46,710 nucleotides of DNA from Prevotella sp. (GTDB lineage: Bacteria; Bacteroidota; Bacteroidia; Bacteroidales; Bacteroidaceae): the NCBI GenBank assembly GCA_015060485.1, contig SUYI01000029.1:1-46710 (forward strand), in the 5' to 3' direction. Positions within the stretch are counted from its first letter, which is position 1. Each line of letters begins with the position of its first letter. Positions 39,350 through 46,710 of this stretch are shown here, in pieces. The position numbers and the translations under genes are program-made. The notes under the pieces are model-generated. The model was given only the letters and a program-made list of their open reading frames with translations, did not search any database and was not told where the DNA came from.

Positions 39350-39382
39350 TTTGGTAGATATTTCTAAAGTTCGTACCTTTGC
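39350..39382 (+). promoter_or_regulatory. metY promoter
   Basis: TTTG (39350-39353), 20 bp, TACCTTTGC (39374-39382), 55 bp before the ATG. A textbook Bacteroidetes promoter. No SAM riboswitch fold was recognised in the leader. Confidence 0.8.
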
Positions 39383-39437
39383 ACCGTCGAAAGAAACAAA
39401 ATAGTATTAACAAATAAAATAAAGAAAGGATAAGATT

Positions 39438-40724
39438 ATGAGTACAAAGAATTACAAGTTTGAGACACTGCAACTTCATGTAGGCCAAGAACAGGCTGAT
39501 CCCGCAACCGACGCCCGCGCCGTGCCCATCTATCAGACCACGTCGTATGTGTTCCGTAATTCACAGCACGCTGCCGATCGCTTCGGTCTGCGCGATGCAG
39601 GTAATATCTATGGTCGTCTGACCAACTCTACGCAGGGTGTGTTCGAGGATCGTGTCGCAGCCCTCGAGGGTGGTGTAGCCGGACTGGCTGTCGCCTCGGG
39701 TGCTGCTGCCATCACCTATGCGCTACAGAACATCGTGCAGAATGGTGACCATATCGTAGCTGCCGACAACCTCTACGGCGGATCATACAACTTGATTACG
39801 CATACGCTGGCTACACAGGGCATCACGAATACCATTATTAATGTGAATGACCTCGAGGCTCTCGATGCAGCCATCCAACCCAACACAAAAGTAGTATATG
39901 CCGAGACTTTTGGCAATCCCAACAGCGACGTGCTCGACCTGGAAGGTGTAGCCGCTGTGGCTCACAAGCACGGTATCCCCTTCATCGTCGACAACACCTT
40001 CGGCACCCCCTACCTCATCCGTCCGCTGGAACATGGAGCCGACATCGTGGTACACTCTGCAACAAAGTTCCTTGGTGGTCACGGCAGTTCATTAGGTGGC
40101 GTCATTGTCGATGGTGGTAAGTTCGACTGGAAGCAGAACGACAAGTTCCCTACCCTATCCAAGCCCGACCCAAGCTATCATGGCATCGTGTTTGCTGACG
40201 CAGTAGGCGCTGCTGCTTACGTCACTCGCATCCGTGCCGTCATTCTGCGCGATACCGGTGCTGCCATTTCTCCCTTTAACGCCTTCATCCTGCTGCAGGG
40301 AGTAGAGACTCTGAGTCTGCGTGTCGAGCGTCATGTGGAGAATGCACTGAAGGTGGTCGACTTCCTTGCTAAGCATCCGAAGGTGGCTGCTGTGCATCAT
40401 CCTGCGTTGGAAAGCCATCCCGACCACGCGCTCTACAAGAAGTACTATCCCAACGGCGCTGCCAGCATCTTCACCTTCGAGATCAAAGGTGGACAGGAAG
40501 AGGCCTGGAAGTTCATCGACAGCCTGCAGATCTTCTCGTTGCTGGCTAACGTTGCCGACGTGAAGAGCCTGGTGATTCATCCCTATACCACTACCCACTC
40601 ACAACTGTCGCCTGAAGAACTCGCCGAGCAGCACATTACGCCTGCCACCGTGCGCCTCTCTATCGGTACAGAGCATATCGACGACATCATCGACGACCTC
40701 GCTCAGGCTCTCGACAAGATTTAA
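39438..40724 (+). CDS. metY: O-acetylhomoserine sulfhydrylase
   Basis: A 428-residue PLP enzyme of the Cys/Met metabolism family. PLP Lys210 lies in HSATKFLGGHG; QTTSYVFRNSQHAADRFGL and NIYGRLTNSTQGVFE near the start and the length favour O-acetylhomoserine sulfhydrylase over cystathionine gamma-synthase. It forms homocysteine from O-acetylhomoserine and sulfide. It is monocistronic: own promoter, and an inverted pair of nonamer repeats at its end. Confidence 0.9.
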   Translation: MSTKNYKFETLQLHVGQEQADPATDARAVPIYQTTSYVFRNSQHAADRFGLRDAGNIYGRLTNSTQGVFEDRVAALEGGVAGLAVASGAAAITYALQNIVQNGDHIVAADNLYGGSYNLITHTLATQGITNTIINVNDLEALDAAIQPNTKVVYAETFGNPNSDVLDLEGVAAVAHKHGIPFIVDNTFGTPYLIRPLEHGADIVVHSATKFLGGHGSSLGGVIVDGGKFDWKQNDKFPTLSKPDPSYHGIVFADAVGAAAYVTRIRAVILRDTGAAISPFNAFILLQGVETLSLRVERHVENALKVVDFLAKHPKVAAVHHPALESHPDHALYKKYYPNGAASIFTFEIKGGQEEAWKFIDSLQIFSLLANVADVKSLVIHPYTTTHSQLSPEELAEQHITPATVRLSIGTEHIDDIIDDLAQALDKI

Positions 40725-40729
40725 GAACA

Positions 40730-40756
40730 ACGGATTACACGGATTTAACGGATTAT
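40730..40756 (+). repeat. Nonamer repeat after metY, left arm of an inverted pair
   Basis: Units ACGGATTAC, ACGGATTTA, ACGGATTAT. With the opposite copy at 40775-40801 it can form a stem of about 25 bp that probably ends metY transcription. Confidence 0.9.
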
Positions 40757-40774
40757 CTCATCATTTGTGTCCAA

Positions 40775-40801
40775 AAAATCCGTCTAATCCGTGTAATCCG
40801 T
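40775..40801 (-). repeat. Nonamer repeat after metY, right arm of an inverted pair
   Basis: Read on the minus strand: ACGGATTAC, ACGGATTAG, ACGGATTTT. The right arm runs directly into the -33 box of the LuxR-type gene. Confidence 0.9.
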
Positions 40802-40831
40802 TGTTAAAACAAAAATAATTTGTAACTTTGC
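40801..40831 (+). promoter_or_regulatory. Promoter of the LuxR-type regulator
   Basis: TTG (40801-40803), 19 bp, TAACTTTGC (40823-40831), only 18 bp before ATG 40850. The -33 box overlaps the end of the inverted nonamer repeat. Confidence 0.75.
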
Positions 40832-40849
40832 ACTCGTAAAACCGACATT

Positions 40850-41494
40850 ATGAGGAACTATATTATAGCCGACAATCAGGAACTGACGCAATTCGCGCTG
40901 GAAAGCCTACTTAAGAAAGACGAGGAAAACGTAGTGTATCGTGCTTTCGACAAGGCTAGGCTCGTGGAGTTGCTCAAGGAACACGAGAGTGCCGTAGTAC
41001 TGCTCGACTACACCCTGTTCGATTTTGCCGACGAGGATCAGCTCCTTATTATCGCTGAGCGTTTCAACCTGTCTGATTGGATTCTCATCAGCGACGACCT
41101 GACACCCCAGTTCATACGGCGCGTAGTCTATTCATCGCACCAATTCAGTGTGGTATATAAAGACGCTCCCTTGAGCGAGGTTCGCGAGGCGCTCAGCGCT
41201 GTTAACCGCCATACGCGCTACCTGAGCCAGCGTGCTTTAGAGACCATCATCACACAGCAACAACAAGAGGAAGAAACACCCAGCATCCTGACTACCACGG
41301 AGATGGAGATCGTGAAGGGCATTGCACTGGGTAAGACCACCAAGGAGATTGCTGCCGAACGCTTCTCCAGCGTCCACACAGTCACCACTCACCGCAAGAA
41401 TATCTTCCGCAAACTGGGTATCAACACAGCGCACGAAGCGGTAAAATACGCGCTCCGTGCGGGGTTGATTGACCCTTCGGAATTCTACATCTAA
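40850..41494 (+). CDS. Response regulator with LuxR-type DNA-binding domain
   Basis: A 214-residue protein. The receiver domain (1-120) keeps an acidic residue Asp8 (IIADNQ), the phosphoacceptor Asp53 (VVLLDYTLFD), a Ser in ILISDD and Lys in VVYKDAP. The LuxR/FixJ-type helix-turn-helix covers about 147-206 (TTTEMEIVKGIALGKTTKEIAAE, HTVTTHRKNIFRKLG). It should bind DNA when phosphorylated. No histidine kinase lies next to it; the only kinase-like gene in the window (43837) lacks its histidine. Regulated genes are unknown. A clear terminator follows. Confidence 0.88.
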   Translation: MRNYIIADNQELTQFALESLLKKDEENVVYRAFDKARLVELLKEHESAVVLLDYTLFDFADEDQLLIIAERFNLSDWILISDDLTPQFIRRVVYSSHQFSVVYKDAPLSEVREALSAVNRHTRYLSQRALETIITQQQQEEETPSILTTTEMEIVKGIALGKTTKEIAAERFSSVHTVTTHRKNIFRKLGINTAHEAVKYALRAGLIDPSEFYI

Positions 41495-41500
41495 AATAAA

Positions 41501-41528
41501 AGTGAAGAGTCGCCTCTTCACTTTTTTT
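41501..41528 (+). terminator. Terminator after the LuxR-type regulator
   Basis: AGTGAAGAG (41501-41509) pairs with CTCTTCACT (41514-41522) around TCGC, followed by a run of T. Short but strong. Confidence 0.9.
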
Positions 41529-41664
41529 ATTTCACAGCCTGCTTGACCTCCGGTCGAACCTGCTCATGCTCGGCAGAGTCTATGCGAGCGTGACTCTGCT
41601 CTCACTTAATTGCAGTCTTGATATCCTCCAACACCGGCAATTCCACACCGATGGCATTTTGCAT
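41527..41664 (-). pseudogene. Short gene remnant with an internal stop codon
   Basis: From ATG 41664 the minus strand reads MQNAIGVELPVLEDIKTAIK, then a TGA, and continues in the same frame as EQSHARIDSAEHEQVRPEVK to a TAA at 41527. The residue use looks protein-like on both sides of the stop. I do not recognise the family. It could be noise, but with the Rpn remnant nearby it fits a decaying region. Confidence 0.3.
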
Positions 41665-42080
41665 ACCACAACTACTATCTGACCGTCCTTTGGGAGCGAT
41701 GGCTACATGGAGTCTTCAACAGGTTGGTGGAATGGGCAGAAACAATTAGCGTATATTTCGACGAATACAGCGGCAGTTGGGAGTATTACGCGCTAAACCT
41801 GCACTTAGAACGAACCAGATTCTTCAAGTCGACCACTTCATCAAAAGTTGCCTCTTTCTAATCTCAATCATCAAGTCGGTCATGAGCTCAATTTTTTCTC
41901 TCACAGTTTCCTATTTTACATTTCTAAAACTATTTTTCTTGTCGAAGCCCGAATCCATCATCATTCATTTTCAGTTGTCTTTCTGCCCTTATAGTATGGA
42001 AAAAGGGGAAATGTTACATGGTTAGGATAAGAAAAATGCACTTTTTCTTAAAGGAAAGGAGATTTCTGCGAAAAATTAAT
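41665..42080. other. Non-coding or decayed stretch
   Basis: A plus-strand frame around 41664-41865 gives a protein-like stretch (YHNYYLTVLWERWLHG, then WAETISVYFDEYSGSWEYY) with no start codon, possibly another gene fragment; no family was recognised. From about 41865 the sequence is T-rich and shows nothing coding. Confidence 0.3.
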
Positions 42081-42089
42081 TATCTTTGC
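42081..42089 (+). promoter_or_regulatory. -7 element before the Rpn-type remnant
   Basis: TATCTTTGC matches TAnnTTTGC and lies 24 bp before ATG 42114. No clear -33 box. Confidence 0.5.
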
Positions 42090-42113
42090 GCCATAATTTA
42101 GAGCAAAACGATT

Positions 42114-42482
42114 ATGGGAAAGTATTTAGACCCGAGAGCCGACCTGACTTTCAAGAAGATATTCGGCGAGCACAAGCATCTCGTCATCAGTCTGCTTAAT
42201 GCCATGCTCCCCCTGAAAGAAGACGAGCGTGTGGAGAGCATAGAATACTGGCCTGCCGAGAAAGTGCCTGACAGAATGCAGGCCGAGAAGGACAGCATCG
42301 TGGACGTGTGCTGCAAGGACAACAAGAAGCGCGAGTTCATCGTTGAGATGCAGATGACGTGGACGGACTCGTTCAAGAAGCGCGTGCTGCTCAACGCCTC
42401 CAAGGCATACGTGGCGCAGTCGAGGATATTGCAGAAATTACAGGTCTCACCATCAAACAAATCGAAGCCCTATGATTCGTGA
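42114..42482 (+). pseudogene. PD-(D/E)XK nuclease family transposase (Rpn type), internally deleted
   Basis: The start MGKYLDPRADLTFKKIFGE and DSIVDVCCKDNKKREFIVEMQ (the D...ExQ nuclease site) are typical of the Rpn/PD-(D/E)XK transposase family of Bacteroidetes, which is about 300 residues long. The frame follows the family to AYVAQ near residue 103, then jumps to sequence matching the family's C-terminal end, but in another frame: EDIAEITGLTIKQIEAL then TGA at 42473-42475. So about 170 residues are deleted and the join is out of frame. The encoded 122-residue product would keep the nuclease motif but not the rest. Confidence 0.8.
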
Positions 42483-42519
42483 AGTCAGTCCTGAGAAAGC
42501 CAGATTAAAATAATAAACC

Positions 42520-43635
42520 ATGTACGATCAGCCTCTTCCACAAAGTATCCTGTTTTTTATGCTTTATGCCGCAGTGGCAATGACGGCCATCATAGCCAGC
42601 TGCTATCTGTTGCTGCGTCGGGGCAACGCCTTTGCACCTGACAACACCCCGCCAATACGCCTACGCCGTTGGACTGCTGCTTTCTTTGCCAGCATAGCTA
42701 TGGGCCATCTGTGGTATCTGCCAACGGCGTTCCTCACTTCAAGTGGTGATATGAAGCTGAGCTTATTAGTTGGTGCATCGCTCGATTTCATGATATTTTT
42801 CCCTTTGTCAATCATCGTCATGCTCACAATACTACAAGACCGCAGGCGACCACTGTGGCCTGTTCCATTGATGACGGTACCGCCTGTTATAGGTGTGGTG
42901 TGGTGCATCGTCAGTCGTAGTGACGCACTTGTGCCAGCGATATATGCCTACCTTCTGCTGTTGGGCATTAGCTTAACGATATATTTAGTACGTGAGTTGA
43001 GGCAGTACGGACGCTGGCTACGCGACAACTTTGCCGACTTGGAACACAAGGAGGTGTGGCATACCTTCATAGTGCTGGCCAGCATTCTTCTCTTGCTCAG
43101 CTACTATGTTTTAGGCATCGGAGGTCCGATTTACGAATACATCATTCAGATCTCTGGATTCGTACTTGTTTGCTATCTCCTTTGGCGCGTCGAGACTCTG
43201 AGCGACTTAAGCATCTCCCACCCCCTGTCCTGTTCAACAGAAGAAGCTACCGTCATAGAAGATACGGAAAGGAACGGCCTTCCACAAGCCACATACGACA
43301 ATATCAGTTCATTGTTACAACGATTTTGTATAGATACACAACTCTATTTACAACACGACCTGACTCTCTCTCATTTAGCCCAAGCTATTGGCACTAATCG
43401 CACATATCTAACCAACTATTTCTCCAATCAGGGCATAACTTACAATACCTATATTAATAATCTGCGCATTGATCATTTCGTCAGTCTCTATAGCGAAGCA
43501 GTTGCTAAGCAACGGCCCTTTACCGCCCGGCAGTTAGCCAGTGATAGTGGCTACCGAAACTACAGCACTTTCAGTGTCGCCTTTAAACAGCGCATGGGAC
43601 AGAATGTGTCGGCATGGATGCTTGACCAAGCCTAA
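42520..43635 (+). CDS. AraC-family regulator with N-terminal membrane domain
   Basis: A 371-residue protein. The first 225 residues hold about seven hydrophobic helices (SILFFMLYAAVAMTAIIASCYLL, SLDFMIFFPLSIIVML, FIVLASILLLLSYYVLG). The C-terminal part from about 275 is an AraC helix-turn-helix pair (LTLSHLAQAIGTNRTYLTNYF, RQLASDSGYRNYSTFSVAFK). Such membrane AraC proteins are common in Bacteroidetes and probably sense a signal in the membrane or periplasm. Target genes are unknown; it stands 201 bp before the kinase-like gene on the same strand. Confidence 0.85.
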   Translation: MYDQPLPQSILFFMLYAAVAMTAIIASCYLLLRRGNAFAPDNTPPIRLRRWTAAFFASIAMGHLWYLPTAFLTSSGDMKLSLLVGASLDFMIFFPLSIIVMLTILQDRRRPLWPVPLMTVPPVIGVVWCIVSRSDALVPAIYAYLLLLGISLTIYLVRELRQYGRWLRDNFADLEHKEVWHTFIVLASILLLLSYYVLGIGGPIYEYIIQISGFVLVCYLLWRVETLSDLSISHPLSCSTEEATVIEDTERNGLPQATYDNISSLLQRFCIDTQLYLQHDLTLSHLAQAIGTNRTYLTNYFSNQGITYNTYINNLRIDHFVSLYSEAVAKQRPFTARQLASDSGYRNYSTFSVAFKQRMGQNVSAWMLDQA

Positions 43636-43758
43636 AGAGACAGACCGTAATGATATGGAAACAGGATTCTGACTTATGAAACATACAATTTCTGTTCCAA
43701 TATTTACAATTTTTGCTGTTCACAACGTGTCAACAATGTTTGTTTCATCTTTTTTTCG

Positions 43759-43767
43759 TACTTTTGC
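43759..43767 (+). promoter_or_regulatory. -7 element before the kinase-like gene
   Basis: TACTTTTGC, 69 bp before the TTG start. The nearest TTTG (43739-43742) is only 16 bp upstream, shorter than usual. Confidence 0.5.
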
Positions 43768-43836
43768 AGCGTCCTTCGAAAATGATTCGGAGAAGGCTAA
43801 CAAAATAAAGTTGAAACAAGAACAGTAGTATTAGTT

Positions 43837-45852
43837 TTGAAAAAGATTGTATTATTATCCGTAGCTTTGCTGGTGGTAAACGTAACCTTTGCCGCCCAGC
43901 AGAAGCCAACGGTTCAGGAGAAACAACAACAGCCCTCAGAGCAGGAAAAGGCAATGGTGCAACGCATAAATGAGGCACAGATGAGTGGCAACAACTCGGA
44001 CTTCTACGAGGCGCAACAGACGTATATGGACTACTTGGAGAGTCGCCAAGACTGGGATAAATACTATCGCACGGGGTTGAATCGCGTGATATATGAGGTT
44101 AACCATAAGCATTTTCATCGTGCCTTCAACGAAATTCATTACATCACTGATCATATTAAAGAGCATCATCAGGAACAGTATCTCTACATCTCGAACATGG
44201 GACTGGGCTTTTTCTACAATGGCCGTAACCAGCCGGAAATGGGCGAGAAGTTCTTCCGGCGCGCTTTGCAGGGCATAGACGCTGAGAAGAATCCTGTGGC
44301 GGTGTTCAATGCCTACCTATCGCTGGCACAGTCGCTCAGCTTCAAACGTCCCGCTGAGGCTATGACATGTCTTGACAGCCTGCCGCAGCAAATGCTCGCG
44401 AACCCGATGTACGAGAGCGGCGTGTTGGGGTATCGCTGTATAATCGCCAATAAGATGGGCGACCGCAAGGCTTTCTACCGCTATTTTGCAAAGTATGACA
44501 GCATCCGCTTGAATCTGCCTACACAGTTTAATGCTGCCAACTTGCAACAGGTGATGGTGTGCCACTGTCTTATGCAGAACGATTATCAGCGAGCCCTCAC
44601 CTGGTGCGATTCCCTCGATGTGCCGCTGACAGCTACAGAGTTGCGCATCAACATCTATGAGCAGATGGGCGATTGGGAGCGGGCCTTTCGTGCCTCGGAG
44701 CTAAAAGACAGTCTTGTCCAGACCGACGAGCGCGAAGCATTGGAGTTACACATGGCTGATATGGCGCATGATATCGACCTGCTTCAGGCTGAGCAGGACA
44801 AGGCCGAGATACGACGTGTTCAATTGATGACAGTCGGCTTGATGGCCATAGCTATCATCTCTCTCCTCATGGGTATGCTCGTCTATCGCCACAAGAAGAA
44901 CTGCCGGCTAAAGGAGCAGTTCCTCCAGTTGCAGGAGGCTCGCCGTAGCACTGAGGCTGGACAAGCCATCCGTCGTGCCTTTGTGAGTACGATTCAGCAG
45001 AAGCTGAAGTCGCCTATTAACGTGCTGAGGGGATATGCACGCATTTTCAACAACCCGGATTTTCTTTTGAAACCAGAAGAACGTCCCAAGCGGTACAACG
45101 ACATCCTCGATGCCGCCAGAAAAATAGAGTCGCTTATAGACCCCGTACTCGATTCTTTTGCGCAAGGAACAACGGGCATCACCGAAAAGGAAAGAACCGT
45201 CTGTGTGGAAGCACTCCGTTCGCCACTGCTCACACTGATAAGCACTGCTGAGATTATTATTGATGGACTCGAACAGATACCTCATGATGAATATATGCAG
45301 CTACGCGCTGACGTATGCTATAATGCTTACCATGTGGCTACCTCTACTCATCAACTGATCCTGTTTAGTCTCTACGGCGATGAAATTCAGACACCTAAAC
45401 AATACAGAATAGGCTTAAATGAAGTGGCACGTTCCTTCCTGAACAGTTACGATCTACACCCCTCTGCTATTGATAATAACCGTATTGTGGCTACAACGTT
45501 CAAGACCGAAGTAGCAGACGATGTGATGATTGATACCAACCCGTTATTGCAGGACCTGTTGAACTGCCTGCTTGACAACGCAGACAAGTACGCTACAGGT
45601 GGTGTTGTACAGGTGAGCTGTCATGCCAATGCCGACGGCACATATGCCATATCCGTCGCCAACGAGGGTCCTGTCATCCCCGCTGCTGATGCAGAGCGTA
45701 TCTTCACGCCCTTTGTCCGCCTCTCTTCCGATGAGCATAGCCTTGGCATTGGCCTGCCTTTGGCTCGCCGACTCGCCATATCAATGGGATACAACATTAC
45801 CCTCGACCTGGAATATACCAACGGAGCTCGTTTTGTTGTCACGGGTATCTGA
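43837..45852 (+). CDS. Histidine-kinase-like membrane protein lacking the phosphoacceptor histidine
   Basis: A 671-residue protein: signal peptide (1-19), a helical TPR-like periplasmic domain (about 40-300), one transmembrane helix (330-350), a DHp-like segment (376-440) and an HATPase domain (540-671). In the DHp box the usual SHE(L/I)RTPL reads QQKLKSPI: the phosphoacceptor His is Gln388. The ATP domain keeps the N-box (LLDNADKY, Asn581) and G2 box (SLGIGLPLARRL), but the G1 Asp is Asn609 (VANEGPVI). It probably cannot autophosphorylate and may be a pseudokinase or regulator of another kinase. Start is TTG 43837, because a signal peptide begins exactly there and no ATG is available upstream in frame. 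The frame is intact, so it is not simply dead. Confidence 0.82.
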   Translation: MKKIVLLSVALLVVNVTFAAQQKPTVQEKQQQPSEQEKAMVQRINEAQMSGNNSDFYEAQQTYMDYLESRQDWDKYYRTGLNRVIYEVNHKHFHRAFNEIHYITDHIKEHHQEQYLYISNMGLGFFYNGRNQPEMGEKFFRRALQGIDAEKNPVAVFNAYLSLAQSLSFKRPAEAMTCLDSLPQQMLANPMYESGVLGYRCIIANKMGDRKAFYRYFAKYDSIRLNLPTQFNAANLQQVMVCHCLMQNDYQRALTWCDSLDVPLTATELRINIYEQMGDWERAFRASELKDSLVQTDEREALELHMADMAHDIDLLQAEQDKAEIRRVQLMTVGLMAIAIISLLMGMLVYRHKKNCRLKEQFLQLQEARRSTEAGQAIRRAFVSTIQQKLKSPINVLRGYARIFNNPDFLLKPEERPKRYNDILDAARKIESLIDPVLDSFAQGTTGITEKERTVCVEALRSPLLTLISTAEIIIDGLEQIPHDEYMQLRADVCYNAYHVATSTHQLILFSLYGDEIQTPKQYRIGLNEVARSFLNSYDLHPSAIDNNRIVATTFKTEVADDVMIDTNPLLQDLLNCLLDNADKYATGGVVQVSCHANADGTYAISVANEGPVIPAADAERIFTPFVRLSSDEHSLGIGLPLARRLAISMGYNITLDLEYTNGARFVVTGI

Positions 45853-45867
45853 CTTGGATACACACTA

Positions 45868-46710
45868 TCTATAGTTCCCGAAAGAATTATTCGCCAAAGA
45901 AGATAACTAAAGTTTCGCAAGTGATGGTAATATCAAGTGGCGCAAACTGCTGTATGCGATGAACCTCCAGCTGCTGCGTAAGATCAGCCACAGCACAGAG
46001 GCTGAGCATGACAAGCCAGTCTGCCTGATTATCGATGACACTGACGCTCCAAAGAGCGGACGTAAGAGTGAACTTATTGGCAAGGTGTTCTCTCATATCC
46101 AGCATAAGAGTATCCTCGGCTACAAATGTCTGACGCTGCTTCTGAGTGATGGCATGAGCCAACTGTTCCTCGATTTCTCGCTTCATGGTGAAAAAGGCAG
46201 TAATCCAGACAAGAAACAAGGGCTGACGGATAAACAGCGGAGCGAGCGTTTCTCTGCCGACTATACGGGACAAAGTGTCGAAGAGCGCACCAAGGAGTAC
46301 ACGATGTCGAAGATTGACAAGGCCATCGAGATGGTGAAGCATGCCATCAAACGCGGCATCCGTTTCGACTATCTGCTCATTGATAGCTGGTTTACCTGTG
46401 CAGACTTCGTTCGCCTGATTACCAGCCGACACATCAAGTGTCATCTGATTGGTATAATCAAATTGGGAAAGACCAAATACCACACCCAGTGGGGTGATCT
46501 GACGGCCAACCAGATTATCAAGAAGCTCCAGAAGCAGGGCCTCACCAAGCACAATAGGACCTTGAAGTGCACCTACTGCACTATCGATGTGAAGTTTGCA
46601 GGTACCACCGTACGCCTGTTCTTCTCGAAGCGAAGCAGGAATGGGCGTTGGAACGGATTGCTCACGACGGATCTTTCGCTCAGTTTTCTCAAAGCATACA
46701 GGACGTACGC
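45868..46710 (+). pseudogene. IS4-like DDE transposase, decayed and cut by the window edge
   Basis: From about 45868 one frame gives FPKELFAKEDN, an in-frame TAA (45907-45909), then SFASDGNIKWRKLLYAMN and a long intact stretch with CLIIDDTDAPKSGR, LGYKCLTLLLSDG and DYLLIDSWFTCADF, the Asp-containing motifs of IS4-superfamily transposases. The N-terminal start is missing: the sequence begins 15 bp after the stop of the kinase-like gene. With an internal stop and no start it is most likely inactive, though the stop could be a recent mutation. The 3' part lies beyond the window. No terminal inverted repeat was identified. Confidence 0.75.

Noticed and set aside
39107..39437. SAM riboswitch before metY
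   Set aside because: A leader is present, but no recognisable SAM-sensing fold or conserved core could be found by eye; only the glnN terminator and a plain promoter are visible.
45887..46552. 221-codon open frame on the minus strand in the right-end transposase
   Set aside because: The plus strand carries the IS4-type motifs over the same bases; the minus frame has no recognisable domain.

Overview
This window looks like chromosomal DNA of a Prevotella-like member of the Bacteroidales. The signs are Bacteroidetes promoters of the form TAnnTTTGC, a type III glutamine synthetase, lysine synthesis through LL-diaminopimelate aminotransferase, the trp gene order B-E-G-D-C-F-A, an integrase of the Bacteroides type, membrane-bound AraC regulators, and tandem hepta- and nonanucleotide repeats between genes. 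No rRNA, tRNA or CRISPR array was seen.

Layout. 1-245 is the tail of an outer-membrane beta-barrel/TonB receptor gene. 246-4210 is accessory DNA: an RteC-like protein, a tyrosine recombinase with a RhuM-like partner, and debris (a RhuM fragment, a nucleoside hydrolase lipoprotein fragment ending in a 24-bp snap-back palindrome). 4205-4759 is a YgjP-type metallopeptidase. 4844-12894 is a minus-strand operon transcribed pyrG > purF-like > carA-carB' > asnB, so all four products are glutamine amidotransferases. The carA-carB' product is a fusion that ends exactly where the second half of CarB should begin. A divergent control region (12895-13399) leads into a complete trp operon (13569-20025) preceded by a Trp-Trp-Trp leader peptide and an attenuator. 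Next come gltB-gltD-dapF-dapL (20250-28270).

28445-32976 holds the most unusual unit. It starts with a single protein that joins an ECF sigma factor, a transmembrane helix, a periplasmic linker and an outer-membrane beta-barrel. A lipoprotein gene and a radical SAM/oxidoreductase pair follow. All three transcription units carry the same upstream motif (TGCAGTC, exactly 21 nt, TATAnrTAGAGA), which suggests a self-controlled ECF regulon. 32973-33620 is a HU-like protein with four 21-bp direct repeats upstream. 34074-39106 is the ammonium block: PII protein, AmtB, a small porin-like protein and glutamine synthetase III. metY and a LuxR-type response regulator follow. The right end has a broken Rpn-type gene, a membrane AraC regulator, a histidine-kinase-like protein without its phosphoacceptor histidine, and a decayed IS4-like transposase running off the edge.

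How it works together. Most of the window handles glutamine nitrogen: ammonium uptake (AmtB, PII), fixation (GlnN, GltBD) and its use in CTP, phosphoribosylamine, carbamoyl phosphate, asparagine and anthranilate. The trp and gltB promoters are colinear over about 135 bp, and the trp, gltB, glnB and (more weakly) glnN promoters share an extended -7 context, so coordinated control is likely. Short tandem repeats of 7 or 9 bp lie between the genes and also inside pyrG, carA, trpF and gltB, where they are translated in frame.
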